From Hyphomonadaceae bacterium UBA7672 (GTDB taxonomy: Bacteria > Pseudomonadota > Alphaproteobacteria > Caulobacterales > Hyphomonadaceae), in assembly GCA_002483135.1 (NCBI GenBank), contig DLHI01000018.1, positions 12,037 through 76,036 of the forward strand: a DNA stretch of 64,000 nucleotides, given 5' to 3'. Below the pieces are notes generated by a model, which saw nothing but the letters and a program-made list of their open reading frames with translations, ran no database searches and was not told where the DNA came from. Position numbers and translations under genes: made by a program. This document shows, piece after piece, positions 43,656 to 51,306 of the stretch (positions within the stretch are counted from its first letter, which is position 1; each line of letters opens with the position of its first letter).

Positions 43656-44579
43656 CTATTCCAGCATGTTGAGCAGCGACATGTTGCGCAGCACGTTGAA
43701 TACGCTGGCAGACGACTCATAGGCGAACTGCGCCTGGTTCAACCGCACCGCGACCTCTGCGAGGTCCACATTCACGATGCCGCCGATAGCTTCGTCCAGC
43801 GCGTCCAGGCGTGATGTCAACCGCGTACTGGCGGATGCGACTTCCTTCGTCAGGCGCCCGTTCTCGGACTGGCGGCTGAGGATGGTGTCGAAAGCCGAAT
43901 TGAGGGCGGCCAACTCGCTCTCGACAGCTGCGCGCTGCGTCGCCGTGAGGTCGCCATCGAATGGACCATCCACGCCCTCATCCATTTCGGCCAGACGCTT
44001 GAGTGCTGCGAACGCGTTTGTCGCCACATCATCGGCGACGAGGCCGGCAGACACGACCCGGCTTTCCTCTACCCGCATCATCTGCGAGGCGGCGCCCTGC
44101 TCGATGGAGTCGGTCAGAGGATTGGCTGCGAGGTCGCTGAGTGAATCGGCGGTGATCGGCGGGCGATCGTTCATCACACCACCGAACAGGTAGCGGCCAC
44201 CTAGATTGGTGTTCATCGCGTCCTTCAGGACGGCGAAGGCCTCCTCGAGCTGAGCCCGAATGCCCTCGCCGCTATCGAGACTGAGGTTCTGGAACAGTTC
44301 GTCCTTCAGCTTGGTGACGGACTCGGCAGCGCGGCCCAGGGCCACGTCCTGGATCTGCAGACGTGTGGTCAGTTCATTGGCCGTGGCCTTGAAGCCTTTC
44401 AGGCGCCCCGTCAGGCGTTCGGCCGAAACCAGCGTCTGCGCCTCCCGGCCATAGCCCTTGAGATCGCTGGCCTTGGTCTGGGCTGAACTCTGGCGCGCGG
44501 CCTCGACAAGTTCTCGCTGCGCCCTCTGCAGGTCAGCCATCGAGCCGGCGGGGATCATCGCTGATGAAATTCGTGACAT
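43656..44579 (-). CDS. flgL: flagellar hook-associated protein FlgL
   Basis: FlgL (HAP3) is the last junction protein between hook and filament. The product is 307 aa, in the normal range, with MSRISSAMIPAGSMADLQRA at the N-terminus and the C-terminal helix LNQAQFAYESSASVFNVLRN typical of flagellin-like coiled ends. It follows flgK by 13 bases on the same strand and would share the flgK promoter. Secreted by the flagellar type III system, without signal peptide. Confidence 0.92.
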   Translation of the reverse strand: MSRISSAMIPAGSMADLQRAQRELVEAARQSSAQTKASDLKGYGREAQTLVSAERLTGRLKGFKATANELTTRLQIQDVALGRAAESVTKLKDELFQNLSLDSGEGIRAQLEEAFAVLKDAMNTNLGGRYLFGGVMNDRPPITADSLSDLAANPLTDSIEQGAASQMMRVEESRVVSAGLVADDVATNAFAALKRLAEMDEGVDGPFDGDLTATQRAAVESELAALNSAFDTILSRQSENGRLTKEVASASTRLTSRLDALDEAIGGIVNVDLAEVAVRLNQAQFAYESSASVFNVLRNMSLLNMLE

Positions 44580-44592
44580 GGCGACAACTCTC

Positions 44593-46707
44593 TCAGACCA
44601 TATTCAGTGTGATGTCGTACAGGTCGCGCGCCGCCTGGATCATGCGCGATGCGGCGGCATACGCCTGCTGGTAGGTCGTCATCTTGACGAGTTCCTCATC
44701 GAGGTTGACGCCCTCTTCTCCCATGCGGCGCGCGCGCACTTCTTCGCGCACCGACTCGGCTGCCAGCTTGGACGCTTCCAGCGCCTCGGCGCGAACCCCC
44801 GCATGGCCGGCAAGACGCGCGGCATAGTCCGAGATCGACGTCACCTGGCCGACAAGGCCGCCTGCTTCGGCAAAACGGCGCGAGGTTGTGCTGGACGCTT
44901 CGATCGCGAGTGCGCCACGGCCGTCGCCGGACGACAGCACGCGCTGTCCCGCCGCCGCGCCGGCAAGATCTGCCTGCGCAGACGCCAGCAGCTGTGGGTT
45001 CGATCCGATGTCGCTGCGGATGCTGAGAGAGCGCGAACGCTGCAGGGGGATGGATTCGCCGAGACCGAACAGCTCGGACATCGACATGTTGGTGTCGCCG
45101 CGCACGGTGGTGTCCTGTGTCACGTCAACCCGCGCCACGTTGTTGCTGGTCGGAACAATCTGGAGACGACCTTCGGCGTTGAGCTGGGCCTGGCCATACC
45201 CCTGCAGCGCCGTGTTGAGATCGGCACGCAGCGAGTCCATCGTCGCGCCGGCCCCTACGGTGAAGTCGATCCGCCGCATGATCGACCCGTCGTCATTGCG
45301 CACCGCGAAAGTCACGGTCTGTCCGGCGGTGAAGCCGTGGAGGTCCGTGCCCGAAAGCCCGGTCGCATAGCCAAGCGCGTTTCCGTGCGTGACGAGATCA
45401 TTGAGACCGAATGTGTGGGAGAACCCCTTGCCCGCCCGCGTCGCCGGCGAAGTGATGTCATCGCGGATCGCGAGGCCTGTTCCCGGCGCCATCGCCTCGA
45501 GCTGGAGCTGGCCATTCGCGAAGCTGACCTGGCCATCGGCCCCCATCGCCGCGTTCAGCGCCGTCTGGAAATCGCCGACCGAGTTGGCGAAGTTGGTGAT
45601 GTTGGCCTGATCGTCGATGATCTGCTGGTTGTCGAAGTCGACGCGGAAGTTGCGGACGACAAGCCCGGAAGCGTCAACGATGCCGATATGGGTGACGCCG
45701 GTGAAGTTGAGGCGATCCGTGGCGAGGAGCCCGGTGTTGCGTCCGGTCAACTCGCTCGGGGCCGGGACGGATGTGCCCGAATTGTGTGCTGCATTGAGCG
45801 CCTCGGCGGCCCCGGCCGCGAATTCGCCGAAGGCCAGCTGCAGGTTCACCAATTCGTGGTCGCGTGCGCGCAGCAAGCCCTTCAGTTCGCCGCCGCCAAG
45901 GTGCGACTCCAGCGGGGTCTCGGTCGTGGAGCGGGGCGACATCATGACGAGCCCCTGATAGGCCTCGCCGTCCGACGTCGAGCTTAGCCCCAGCACAGCG
46001 GCGTCAACATCGACAAGGAGGAGTCCGTCCGAGGTACGAACCTCGACACCGCCAAGCGAGCGATCCTGGGTGCGGATGTCGATGATCTCGGAGAGGCGAT
46101 CCAGCATCCGCGCCTGCTCGGTCTCCGCCTCGGTCGCCGAGACGCCGCCGATCGTGGCGCGCTGGATGGAAGCGTTGAGACGCGCGATACCGCTCATCAG
46201 CGCGTTTGCCTCTTCCATTGCCGAGACGATGCGCGAATGCGACTCATCGCGCAGGGCCGCAATTTCCTCGGCCGTGGTGTCGAGCTGCGAGAGGAGTGTC
46301 TGCAGGTCCGACAGGGCCGACGACTGGCGCAGGGCTGAGGACGGATCAACCGCAAGGGAGCCGAAGCTCGAAAAGACCGGGTCAAGCGTTGCAAAGACCG
46401 ACGAGGAGTCGGACGGATCGCCGAGAAGTCCCTGAGCGCGATCCATGAACTGCGCGAGCATGTCGGCGGCGGACACATCGGCCGCGCCGCGCATCTCGGC
46501 GGCGGAGAGAAAAGTGTTGGCGACGCGCGTGACCTCGATCTCGACGCCGGCCATGCCGCCGTTGGACGAGCGGGAGACAAAATTCACATCGAGCCGCGAA
46601 TAGCCAACCGTGTTGACGTTAGCGACGTTGGTCGAGACAGCCTTCAACGCTTGCTGGTTTGCAAACAGCGCAGACAGGCCTGTTCCCATGATCGACTGGA
46701 TCGACAA
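44593..46707 (-). CDS. flgK: flagellar hook-associated protein FlgK
   Basis: FlgK (HAP1) joins hook to filament through FlgL. The product is 704 aa from a TTG start at 46707. N-terminal MSIQSIMGTGLSALFANQQA and VSTNVANVNTVGYSRLDVNF (rod-hook motif) and C-terminal VKMTTYQQAYAAASRMIQAA are intact. It is larger than in E. coli (547 aa), the excess lying in the central region. A sigma-54-type promoter at 46896-46910 points to it. Confidence 0.95.
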   Translation of the reverse strand: MSIQSIMGTGLSALFANQQALKAVSTNVANVNTVGYSRLDVNFVSRSSNGGMAGVEIEVTRVANTFLSAAEMRGAADVSAADMLAQFMDRAQGLLGDPSDSSSVFATLDPVFSSFGSLAVDPSSALRQSSALSDLQTLLSQLDTTAEEIAALRDESHSRIVSAMEEANALMSGIARLNASIQRATIGGVSATEAETEQARMLDRLSEIIDIRTQDRSLGGVEVRTSDGLLLVDVDAAVLGLSSTSDGEAYQGLVMMSPRSTTETPLESHLGGGELKGLLRARDHELVNLQLAFGEFAAGAAEALNAAHNSGTSVPAPSELTGRNTGLLATDRLNFTGVTHIGIVDASGLVVRNFRVDFDNQQIIDDQANITNFANSVGDFQTALNAAMGADGQVSFANGQLQLEAMAPGTGLAIRDDITSPATRAGKGFSHTFGLNDLVTHGNALGYATGLSGTDLHGFTAGQTVTFAVRNDDGSIMRRIDFTVGAGATMDSLRADLNTALQGYGQAQLNAEGRLQIVPTSNNVARVDVTQDTTVRGDTNMSMSELFGLGESIPLQRSRSLSIRSDIGSNPQLLASAQADLAGAAAGQRVLSSGDGRGALAIEASSTTSRRFAEAGGLVGQVTSISDYAARLAGHAGVRAEALEASKLAAESVREEVRARRMGEEGVNLDEELVKMTTYQQAYAAASRMIQAARDLYDITLNMV

Positions 46708-46870
46708 GACGCGGCTCCGGGTTCAATCGACCCGGCAGGAATTGCCCAAGGGGCGTAACCTGCCTGGCCGTTGCAACACGACCAGCCTTCACCGGCATCG
46801 TTCCATCTTCCTGAAAACAATCGCGAAACTTGCGCGACGGGAGCTTCTGCCCCGGAACGTCCCGGCTTGC

Positions 46871-46886
46871 TGGCCGTAACGTTGCC
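46871..46886 (+). promoter_or_regulatory. sigma-54 promoter for fliK-flgD-flgE
   Basis: TGGCCGTAACGTTGCC matches the -24/-12 consensus: GG at 46872-46873, GC at 46884-46885, exactly 12 bases apart. The elements are TGGC and TTGC. The predicted start is about 46897, about 270 bases before fliK. Sigma-54 and FlbD control hook genes in Caulobacter, so the site fits. The elements lie opposite and facing the minus-strand promoter at 46896-46910. Confidence 0.75.
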
Positions 46887-46895
46887 GTTAACCAC

Positions 46896-46910
46896 GCAAG
46901 TTGCGGGCCA
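46896..46910 (-). promoter_or_regulatory. sigma-54 promoter for flgK-flgL
   Basis: On the minus strand TGGCCCGCAACTTGC (46910-46896) matches the Caulobacter-type consensus TGGCCC-N5-TTGC, with GG and GC 12 bases apart. The predicted start is about 46884, about 177 bases upstream of flgK. The GC element is only about 11 bases from that of the plus-strand promoter, so the two polymerases would occupy the same DNA. Confidence 0.78.
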
Positions 46911-46970
46911 GCCCGGCTTTCCCTGCAGCGTCGGGATCGGCCGTATACGAACCGTTCAAATCGTCTCCGG

Positions 46971-46987
46971 GGCGGCAGAATCTGCAG
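46971..46987 (+). promoter_or_regulatory. candidate ftr-like (FlbD) site
   Basis: GGCGGCAGAATCTGCAG resembles the ftr pattern CGGC-N2-AAA-N2-GC recalled from Caulobacter FlbD targets, with AAT instead of AAA and a G in the first position. It is about 75 bases downstream of the plus-strand start and could serve both promoters. The consensus is from memory; treat as a hint. Confidence 0.25.
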
Positions 46988-47167
46988 GGCTACCCAGACA
47001 GACTTGCCGTGCGGAGCCGCTCCAGGCGCCGGGTGTTAACGACGTAAGGCCCGCTTTTCCGATGCATTTCGCAGCAAACGTTAATGGCTCGCACGTTGCA
47101 GGTCGTACGCGGGTTCGCCGCGCCACACCGGTCGGCGAACACGACGATTTCGCAATCGAGGCGTTGA

Positions 47168-48457
47168 GTGACCGCGACAGCTGCCCTACCCTTCAACACC
47201 AATGCAGGCCGCATCCAGAATGCAGCCACGGGCAAGCCGGGCGTCGAGGCGCAGGGCGCGGGTGAAGGCGGACAGGAGAGCTTTGCAACCGTCCTCGCCG
47301 GAACCGTCCAGACCACCGAAGCGGTTGCTGCCGGCGTTGCGCCCGCCGCGACCGTGACTGCCAACGCTTCCACCCAGATTTCGACAATGATCGCCGGCGC
47401 AACTGGCGAGGCCGACCCCATTCCTGCAGAGGCCATCGCCGAGGGCGTGGTGGCTGATCCCTCGCAAGCTGTGCCGGCAGCCGCAACGCAGGCGGCAATT
47501 GTGACCGCAGTGACCACCGCCGCGCCGAACCTCATTGGAGCCGCAGTTGTTGCCGACGCCGAAGCAGGCGATGCCGCGATCCCGGCGGAAGTCGAAGGCG
47601 CAGCGCTTCCACCGGCCGCGACCGCTGTTGTGGCAGCCGCTGCCACGACCGTCCCCGGCTCCGCAAACGTCGCCAACCAGGCTGCCTCTGCAACGACCAC
47701 AGCTATCCCTGCGGCTGAAACCGCCGCCAAGGTCGAGACAGCCGACGTTGTCGAAGGCGACAACGCCGCGACGACTGCGAACGCAAACAGTCAGACGCCT
47801 GCTAAGGCTTCGGCGACCGGCGTCACCGCTTCCCCTGCCAGCGCGGCAAACCCCAACGCCGCGACCGGCATCACGACGGCTGCGCCTGAGCTGCAGGCCG
47901 CCGCAGACCCCGCCGCCGGCGAGCAGGCCAAGGCAAGCGCCACGGTCGACGCCCTCGCCGCCCCCGCACCGGCTCCGCACGAGGCTGCGCGCGCTGCCAG
48001 CGCCAATACAGCCGGGCAAGCCGCCGCCCCCACCGCGACCGTGCAGGTCTACACCCGCATGATCGAGCGCTTCGATGGCCGCGCCCAACGCTTCGAGATT
48101 CGCCTCGACCCCGCAGAGCTTGGCCGCGTCGACGTCCGCATCGAGATCGGCGCCGACAAGAAAGTGCATGCCGTGCTTGCCGCCCACGACAGCGCCGCGC
48201 TGAACGACCTGATGCGCGGTCATCGCGCGCTGGAGCGTGCGCTGGCGGACGCCGGCATCGACCTCGCAGATGGTGGCGTGAAGTTCGAACTCGCCAACGA
48301 CTCGAACCGCAACGCATCGACCAGCGACCGGGACGCGCGCGCACCCACGTCTCCAAATGTCTGGCGCAATTTCGACATCACGAACCCTTCGGCAGAAGCC
48401 GCAGCAAAGCCGGTCGCGCAGCCATGGCGGCAGTCGCGACTTGACCTCGTGGCCTGA
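47168..48457 (+). CDS. fliK: flagellar hook-length control protein FliK
   Basis: FliK measures hook length and switches export specificity. The product is 429 aa from GTG 47168 after GAGGCGTTGA. The N-terminal two thirds are Ala-rich low-complexity, as in many FliK proteins. The C-terminal hook domain is clear: RFEIRLDPAELGRVDVRIEI and HRALERALADAGIDLADGG. Other starts upstream are not supported. It begins the fliK-flgD-flgE operon; flgD follows 11 bases later. Confidence 0.9.
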   Translation: MTATAALPFNTNAGRIQNAATGKPGVEAQGAGEGGQESFATVLAGTVQTTEAVAAGVAPAATVTANASTQISTMIAGATGEADPIPAEAIAEGVVADPSQAVPAAATQAAIVTAVTTAAPNLIGAAVVADAEAGDAAIPAEVEGAALPPAATAVVAAAATTVPGSANVANQAASATTTAIPAAETAAKVETADVVEGDNAATTANANSQTPAKASATGVTASPASAANPNAATGITTAAPELQAAADPAAGEQAKASATVDALAAPAPAPHEAARAASANTAGQAAAPTATVQVYTRMIERFDGRAQRFEIRLDPAELGRVDVRIEIGADKKVHAVLAAHDSAALNDLMRGHRALERALADAGIDLADGGVKFELANDSNRNASTSDRDARAPTSPNVWRNFDITNPSAEAAAKPVAQPWRQSRLDLVA

Positions 48458-48468
48458 AGGAACATCGC

Positions 48469-49146
48469 ATGGCTGACACAATCTCTTTCGTCCCGACAGC
48501 GCCGCCGACCGCCAACACCGCGGCGAATGCGCAGGCCAGCCTGTCGGACAATTTCGACACCTTCCTCACCATCCTCACCGCGCAGATCCAGAACCAGGAT
48601 CCGCTCGAGCCGATGGATTCGAACCAGTTTACCGAGCAGCTTGTGCAGTTCTCCGGTGTCGAACAGCAGATCCGCGTCAACAGCCAGCTGGAAACGTTGA
48701 TCAAGGCGACAAACTCCAACGCTGGCGCTTCCCTGTCGGGCTATCTTGGCCAGACGGCCGAGATCGACACCGCCGGTGCGCAGTACACGGGCGATCCCGT
48801 AAATTGGCGCTTCGCCCTGCCGTCTGACGCCGCGAAGGCCACCATCACGGTCACGGATGCTGCCGGCAAAGTCCTCTATTCGAGGGCCGCAACTGAGGAC
48901 GAACTTGAGGCTGGCCCGCACGACTTCATATGGAACGGCGAACTCAATGGCGGGGCCGCTGCCGAGGCCGGCGAGCCCTACTGGATCAATGTCGTCGCCG
49001 AGGACGCGAACGCGAAAGCGCTGACGGTGTCGCATTCGCTGGTGACGACCATCACCGGCGTCGATCTCACCTATGGCGAGCCTGCACTCACTACACCTTC
49101 AGGCGTCTTCGCCTACTCGGACATCAAGCGGTTGATGCGCCAGTAG
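48469..49146 (+). CDS. flgD: flagellar hook assembly scaffold FlgD
   Basis: FlgD caps the growing hook and is removed when hook is complete. The product is 225 aa after GAAGGAACATCGC. FLTILTAQIQNQDPLEPMDS and FTEQLVQFSGVEQQIRVNSQ are the defining FlgD motifs. The C-terminal Tudor/FlgD-Ig region has WRFALPSDAAKATITVTDAA. Exported without signal peptide. flgE follows after 112 bases. Confidence 0.96.
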   Translation: MADTISFVPTAPPTANTAANAQASLSDNFDTFLTILTAQIQNQDPLEPMDSNQFTEQLVQFSGVEQQIRVNSQLETLIKATNSNAGASLSGYLGQTAEIDTAGAQYTGDPVNWRFALPSDAAKATITVTDAAGKVLYSRAATEDELEAGPHDFIWNGELNGGAAAEAGEPYWINVVAEDANAKALTVSHSLVTTITGVDLTYGEPALTTPSGVFAYSDIKRLMRQ

Positions 49147-49258
49147 GCGCGCCACACCGCAGTAACTTCCGGCGCAGAAGCGCGCCGTCCGGCCGCAAAG
49201 CGGCCAACCAACCCGCAATCGACCCTGCCCCGCATGGGGCAACCTGGGAGCTTCGACC

Positions 49259-50623
49259 ATGAGTATCAATTCCGCCATGCTTGCCGGCGCCTCCGGCATG
49301 CGCGCCAACGCCAGCGCCCTCGCTGCGATCTCGGACAACATCGCGAACGTCAACACGGTCGGCTTCAAGCGCCTGCGCAATGACTTCACCGCGCTGCTGA
49401 CCTCGCAGAACCGGGCGACGTCCTATTCGGCCGGCGGCACCATCGCGCGTTCGAGCGCGATCATGACGGAGCAAGGCTCGACGGTCGCTTCTTCGGTCTC
49501 CACGCACCTTGCCGTCTCGGGCGACGGCATGTTTGTCGTACGCGGGCGCAGCGACGATGCGACCGCGCGCGACCCCTATTACTACACGCGCGCCGGACAG
49601 TTCACGCCGGATGCGGACGGCTACCTGCAGAACGCCGCCGGCTACTATCTCCAGGGCTGGCCTGTCGACTCCACGGGCGTGGTCAACGCCAACCCAACGG
49701 ACCTGAATGCGCTCGAACCTATCCGGGTCTCCGGTATCGCGGGCGGCGCCGAGGCGACCGCGCGCCTCTCGCTGTCGGCAAACCTGCAGTCGTCGCGTGA
49801 AGTCTCGACGGCAGCCGCGACCTATGACGCGACAGACCCGCTGAACAACATGGCGTCAGGCGCCGTGACGCCGGATTTCCAGATTCCGATCCAGATCTAC
49901 GACAGCCAGGGCGGTCTCCACACGCTGACCTTCTCGTTCCTGAAGCAGGGGCCCAATGCCTGGCATGCAGAAGTGCACCTGCCTGCGGACCAGATTGTCG
50001 ACGCAGCCCCATTCGTCGACGGACAGCTCGCCACCGGCATCGTCTCGTTCACGCCGTTCGGTCAGCTCGACGCGGCGAACTCGACATTGCCCCTGAACTT
50101 CACCATCGGCGGGACCGGCGCGGGCGGATCGGAGTGGGACCCGTCCATGGGCCTAGCGACACAGACCATATCGCTCGACATGGGCGGGCCCGGCGCACCG
50201 GGCGGCCTCACCAACTATGACTCACCATCGGTGCTGGGCACCTCACAGATCGACGGCACGCCGTTCGGTTCACTGGCTTCGGTGGATGTCGATGACGATG
50301 GCTTTGTTACTGCGATCTTCACGAACGGCCTGACGCGACGCATCTATCAGATTCCGCTCGCAACCTTCGGCAATGCGGACGGCCTCCTCTCCGAGCATGG
50401 CGGCGTCTATCGCCTGGGCCCGGATGCGGGCGCTCTTTCCATGCGTGGCGCGGGGATTGGCGGCGCAGGCCTCATCAAGTCGCGTGCGCTGGAAAGCTCG
50501 ACGGTCGACCTCGCCGAGGAGTTCTCCAACCTGATCATGACCCAGCGCGCCTATTCGGCGTCGTCGAAAATCATCACGACGGCCGACGAAATGCTGGACG
50601 AGCTGATCAGGCTGAAGCGCTAA
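49259..50623 (+). CDS. flgE: flagellar hook protein FlgE
   Basis: FlgE polymerises into the hook. The product is 454 aa after GGGAGCTTCGACC. The N-terminal rod-hook motif is ISDNIANVNTVGFKRLRNDF and the C-terminal is EFSNLIMTQRAYSASSKIIT. The central part, such as TPDFQIPIQIYDSQGGLHTL, is typical of FlgE. Length is a little above E. coli FlgE (402 aa). Last gene of the operon. Confidence 0.97.
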   Translation: MSINSAMLAGASGMRANASALAAISDNIANVNTVGFKRLRNDFTALLTSQNRATSYSAGGTIARSSAIMTEQGSTVASSVSTHLAVSGDGMFVVRGRSDDATARDPYYYTRAGQFTPDADGYLQNAAGYYLQGWPVDSTGVVNANPTDLNALEPIRVSGIAGGAEATARLSLSANLQSSREVSTAAATYDATDPLNNMASGAVTPDFQIPIQIYDSQGGLHTLTFSFLKQGPNAWHAEVHLPADQIVDAAPFVDGQLATGIVSFTPFGQLDAANSTLPLNFTIGGTGAGGSEWDPSMGLATQTISLDMGGPGAPGGLTNYDSPSVLGTSQIDGTPFGSLASVDVDDDGFVTAIFTNGLTRRIYQIPLATFGNADGLLSEHGGVYRLGPDAGALSMRGAGIGGAGLIKSRALESSTVDLAEEFSNLIMTQRAYSASSKIITTADEMLDELIRLKR

Positions 50624-50659
50624 CCAGTTCCATCACGCGTGAAGCGTAAACCCATGGAA

Positions 50660-50709
50660 CCCACAGGCGCGACGCAAAACCCAATGCCTGTGGGCGCCAT
50701 GCGCCCTTT
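50660..50709 (+). promoter_or_regulatory. two overlapping hairpins between flgE and sciP
   Basis: CCCACAGGC (50660-50668) pairs with GCCTGTGGG (50686-50694), a perfect 9-base stem with a 17-base loop. GGGCGC (50692-50697) pairs with GCGCCC (50701-50706) around CAT, followed by TTT. The second stem shares GGG 50692-50694 with the first, so the two exclude each other. The arrangement resembles an attenuator or the 3' end of flgE. Confidence 0.45.
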
Positions 50710-50856
50710 GCCCGTGGTCCATCGCGTCAATTGTGGTTTCCGGTCCCGCGTCACTTCCATGAAATTTTGCCGAAAAGCGTATGGCCGCCGCGAGGCTCAC
50801 CTTAAACGCCAGCGCGTAAGGTCCCTGCACAGAACGAGCAGAACAGGGAGCATTCC

Positions 50857-51126
50857 ATGCTGAGCCATGCCGAAGCAGGCCAGGCCGTCGTGGGGCCAGA
50901 CGGACGCCACATCACACTCGCTGATCTTCCCCCTCCGGGGATCCAGCGGTGGGTGACGCGTCGCAAGGCGGAAGTGGTGGCAGCCGTCCATGGCGGCCTC
51001 CTGACCGCCGAGGACGCGTGTGACCGCTACGAAATCTCGAAAGAGGAATTCGGTGGTTGGGAGCGCCTTTACGAGCGCCACGGCGTCAAGGGCCTTCGCA
51101 CGACACGCCTGCAAAACTACCGTTAG
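50857..51126 (+). CDS. sciP: CtrA inhibitor SciP (DUF1153)
   Basis: SciP binds CtrA in G1 Caulobacter cells and blocks its activation of target promoters. The product is 89 aa, after AACAGGGAGCATTCC. GPDGRHITLADLPPPG and QRWVTRRKAEVVAAVHGGLL and then ACDRYEISKEEFGGWERLYE match the family helix-turn-helix domain. It is basic and compact. The gene sits just ahead of fliF, the arrangement known in Caulobacter, and ends before a strong terminator. Confidence 0.93.
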   Translation: MLSHAEAGQAVVGPDGRHITLADLPPPGIQRWVTRRKAEVVAAVHGGLLTAEDACDRYEISKEEFGGWERLYERHGVKGLRTTRLQNYR

Positions 51127-51148
51127 AACGCGTTTCGCGAGAAACTCA

Positions 51149-51186
51149 GCGCCGCCGCCGGGCCTTGGGCAGCCCAGCGGCGGCGC
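51149..51186 (+). terminator. strong hairpin terminator after sciP
   Basis: GCGCCGCCGCCGGG (51149-51162) pairs with CCCAGCGGCGGCGC (51173-51186) around a 10-base loop. Only one of 14 positions mismatches. A CTTTT run follows after a few bases. It separates sciP from the fliF operon. Confidence 0.8.
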
Positions 51187-51193
51187 AGCGCTT

Positions 51194-51242
51194 TTAAGGT
51201 TTCGCTAACACTCTGTTTTGGCGTCCTTAACACCACGTTTAC
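51194..51242 (+). promoter_or_regulatory. two CtrA-like boxes in front of fliF
   Basis: The first is TTAA at 51194-51197, seven bases, then CTAAC (51205-51209). The second is TTAA at 51227-51230, seven bases, then TTTACC. Both match the CtrA consensus TTAA-N7-TTAA(C) at 7 of 8 core positions. They lie 65-115 bases before fliF, where Caulobacter class II flagellar promoters have CtrA sites. The N7 spacing in both is exact. Confidence 0.55.
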
Positions 51243-51306
51243 CACGCACCGGGAAATTCCTGCCTAGTCGTGCTTCGCGACGCAGGCAGTTTTTTCCGGG
51301 GTGTTC

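Noticed and set aside
46771..46800. TGG..TTGC-like sequence on the minus strand before flgK
   Set aside because: GG-GC spacing is 13 rather than 12, and a perfectly spaced site exists at 46896-46910.
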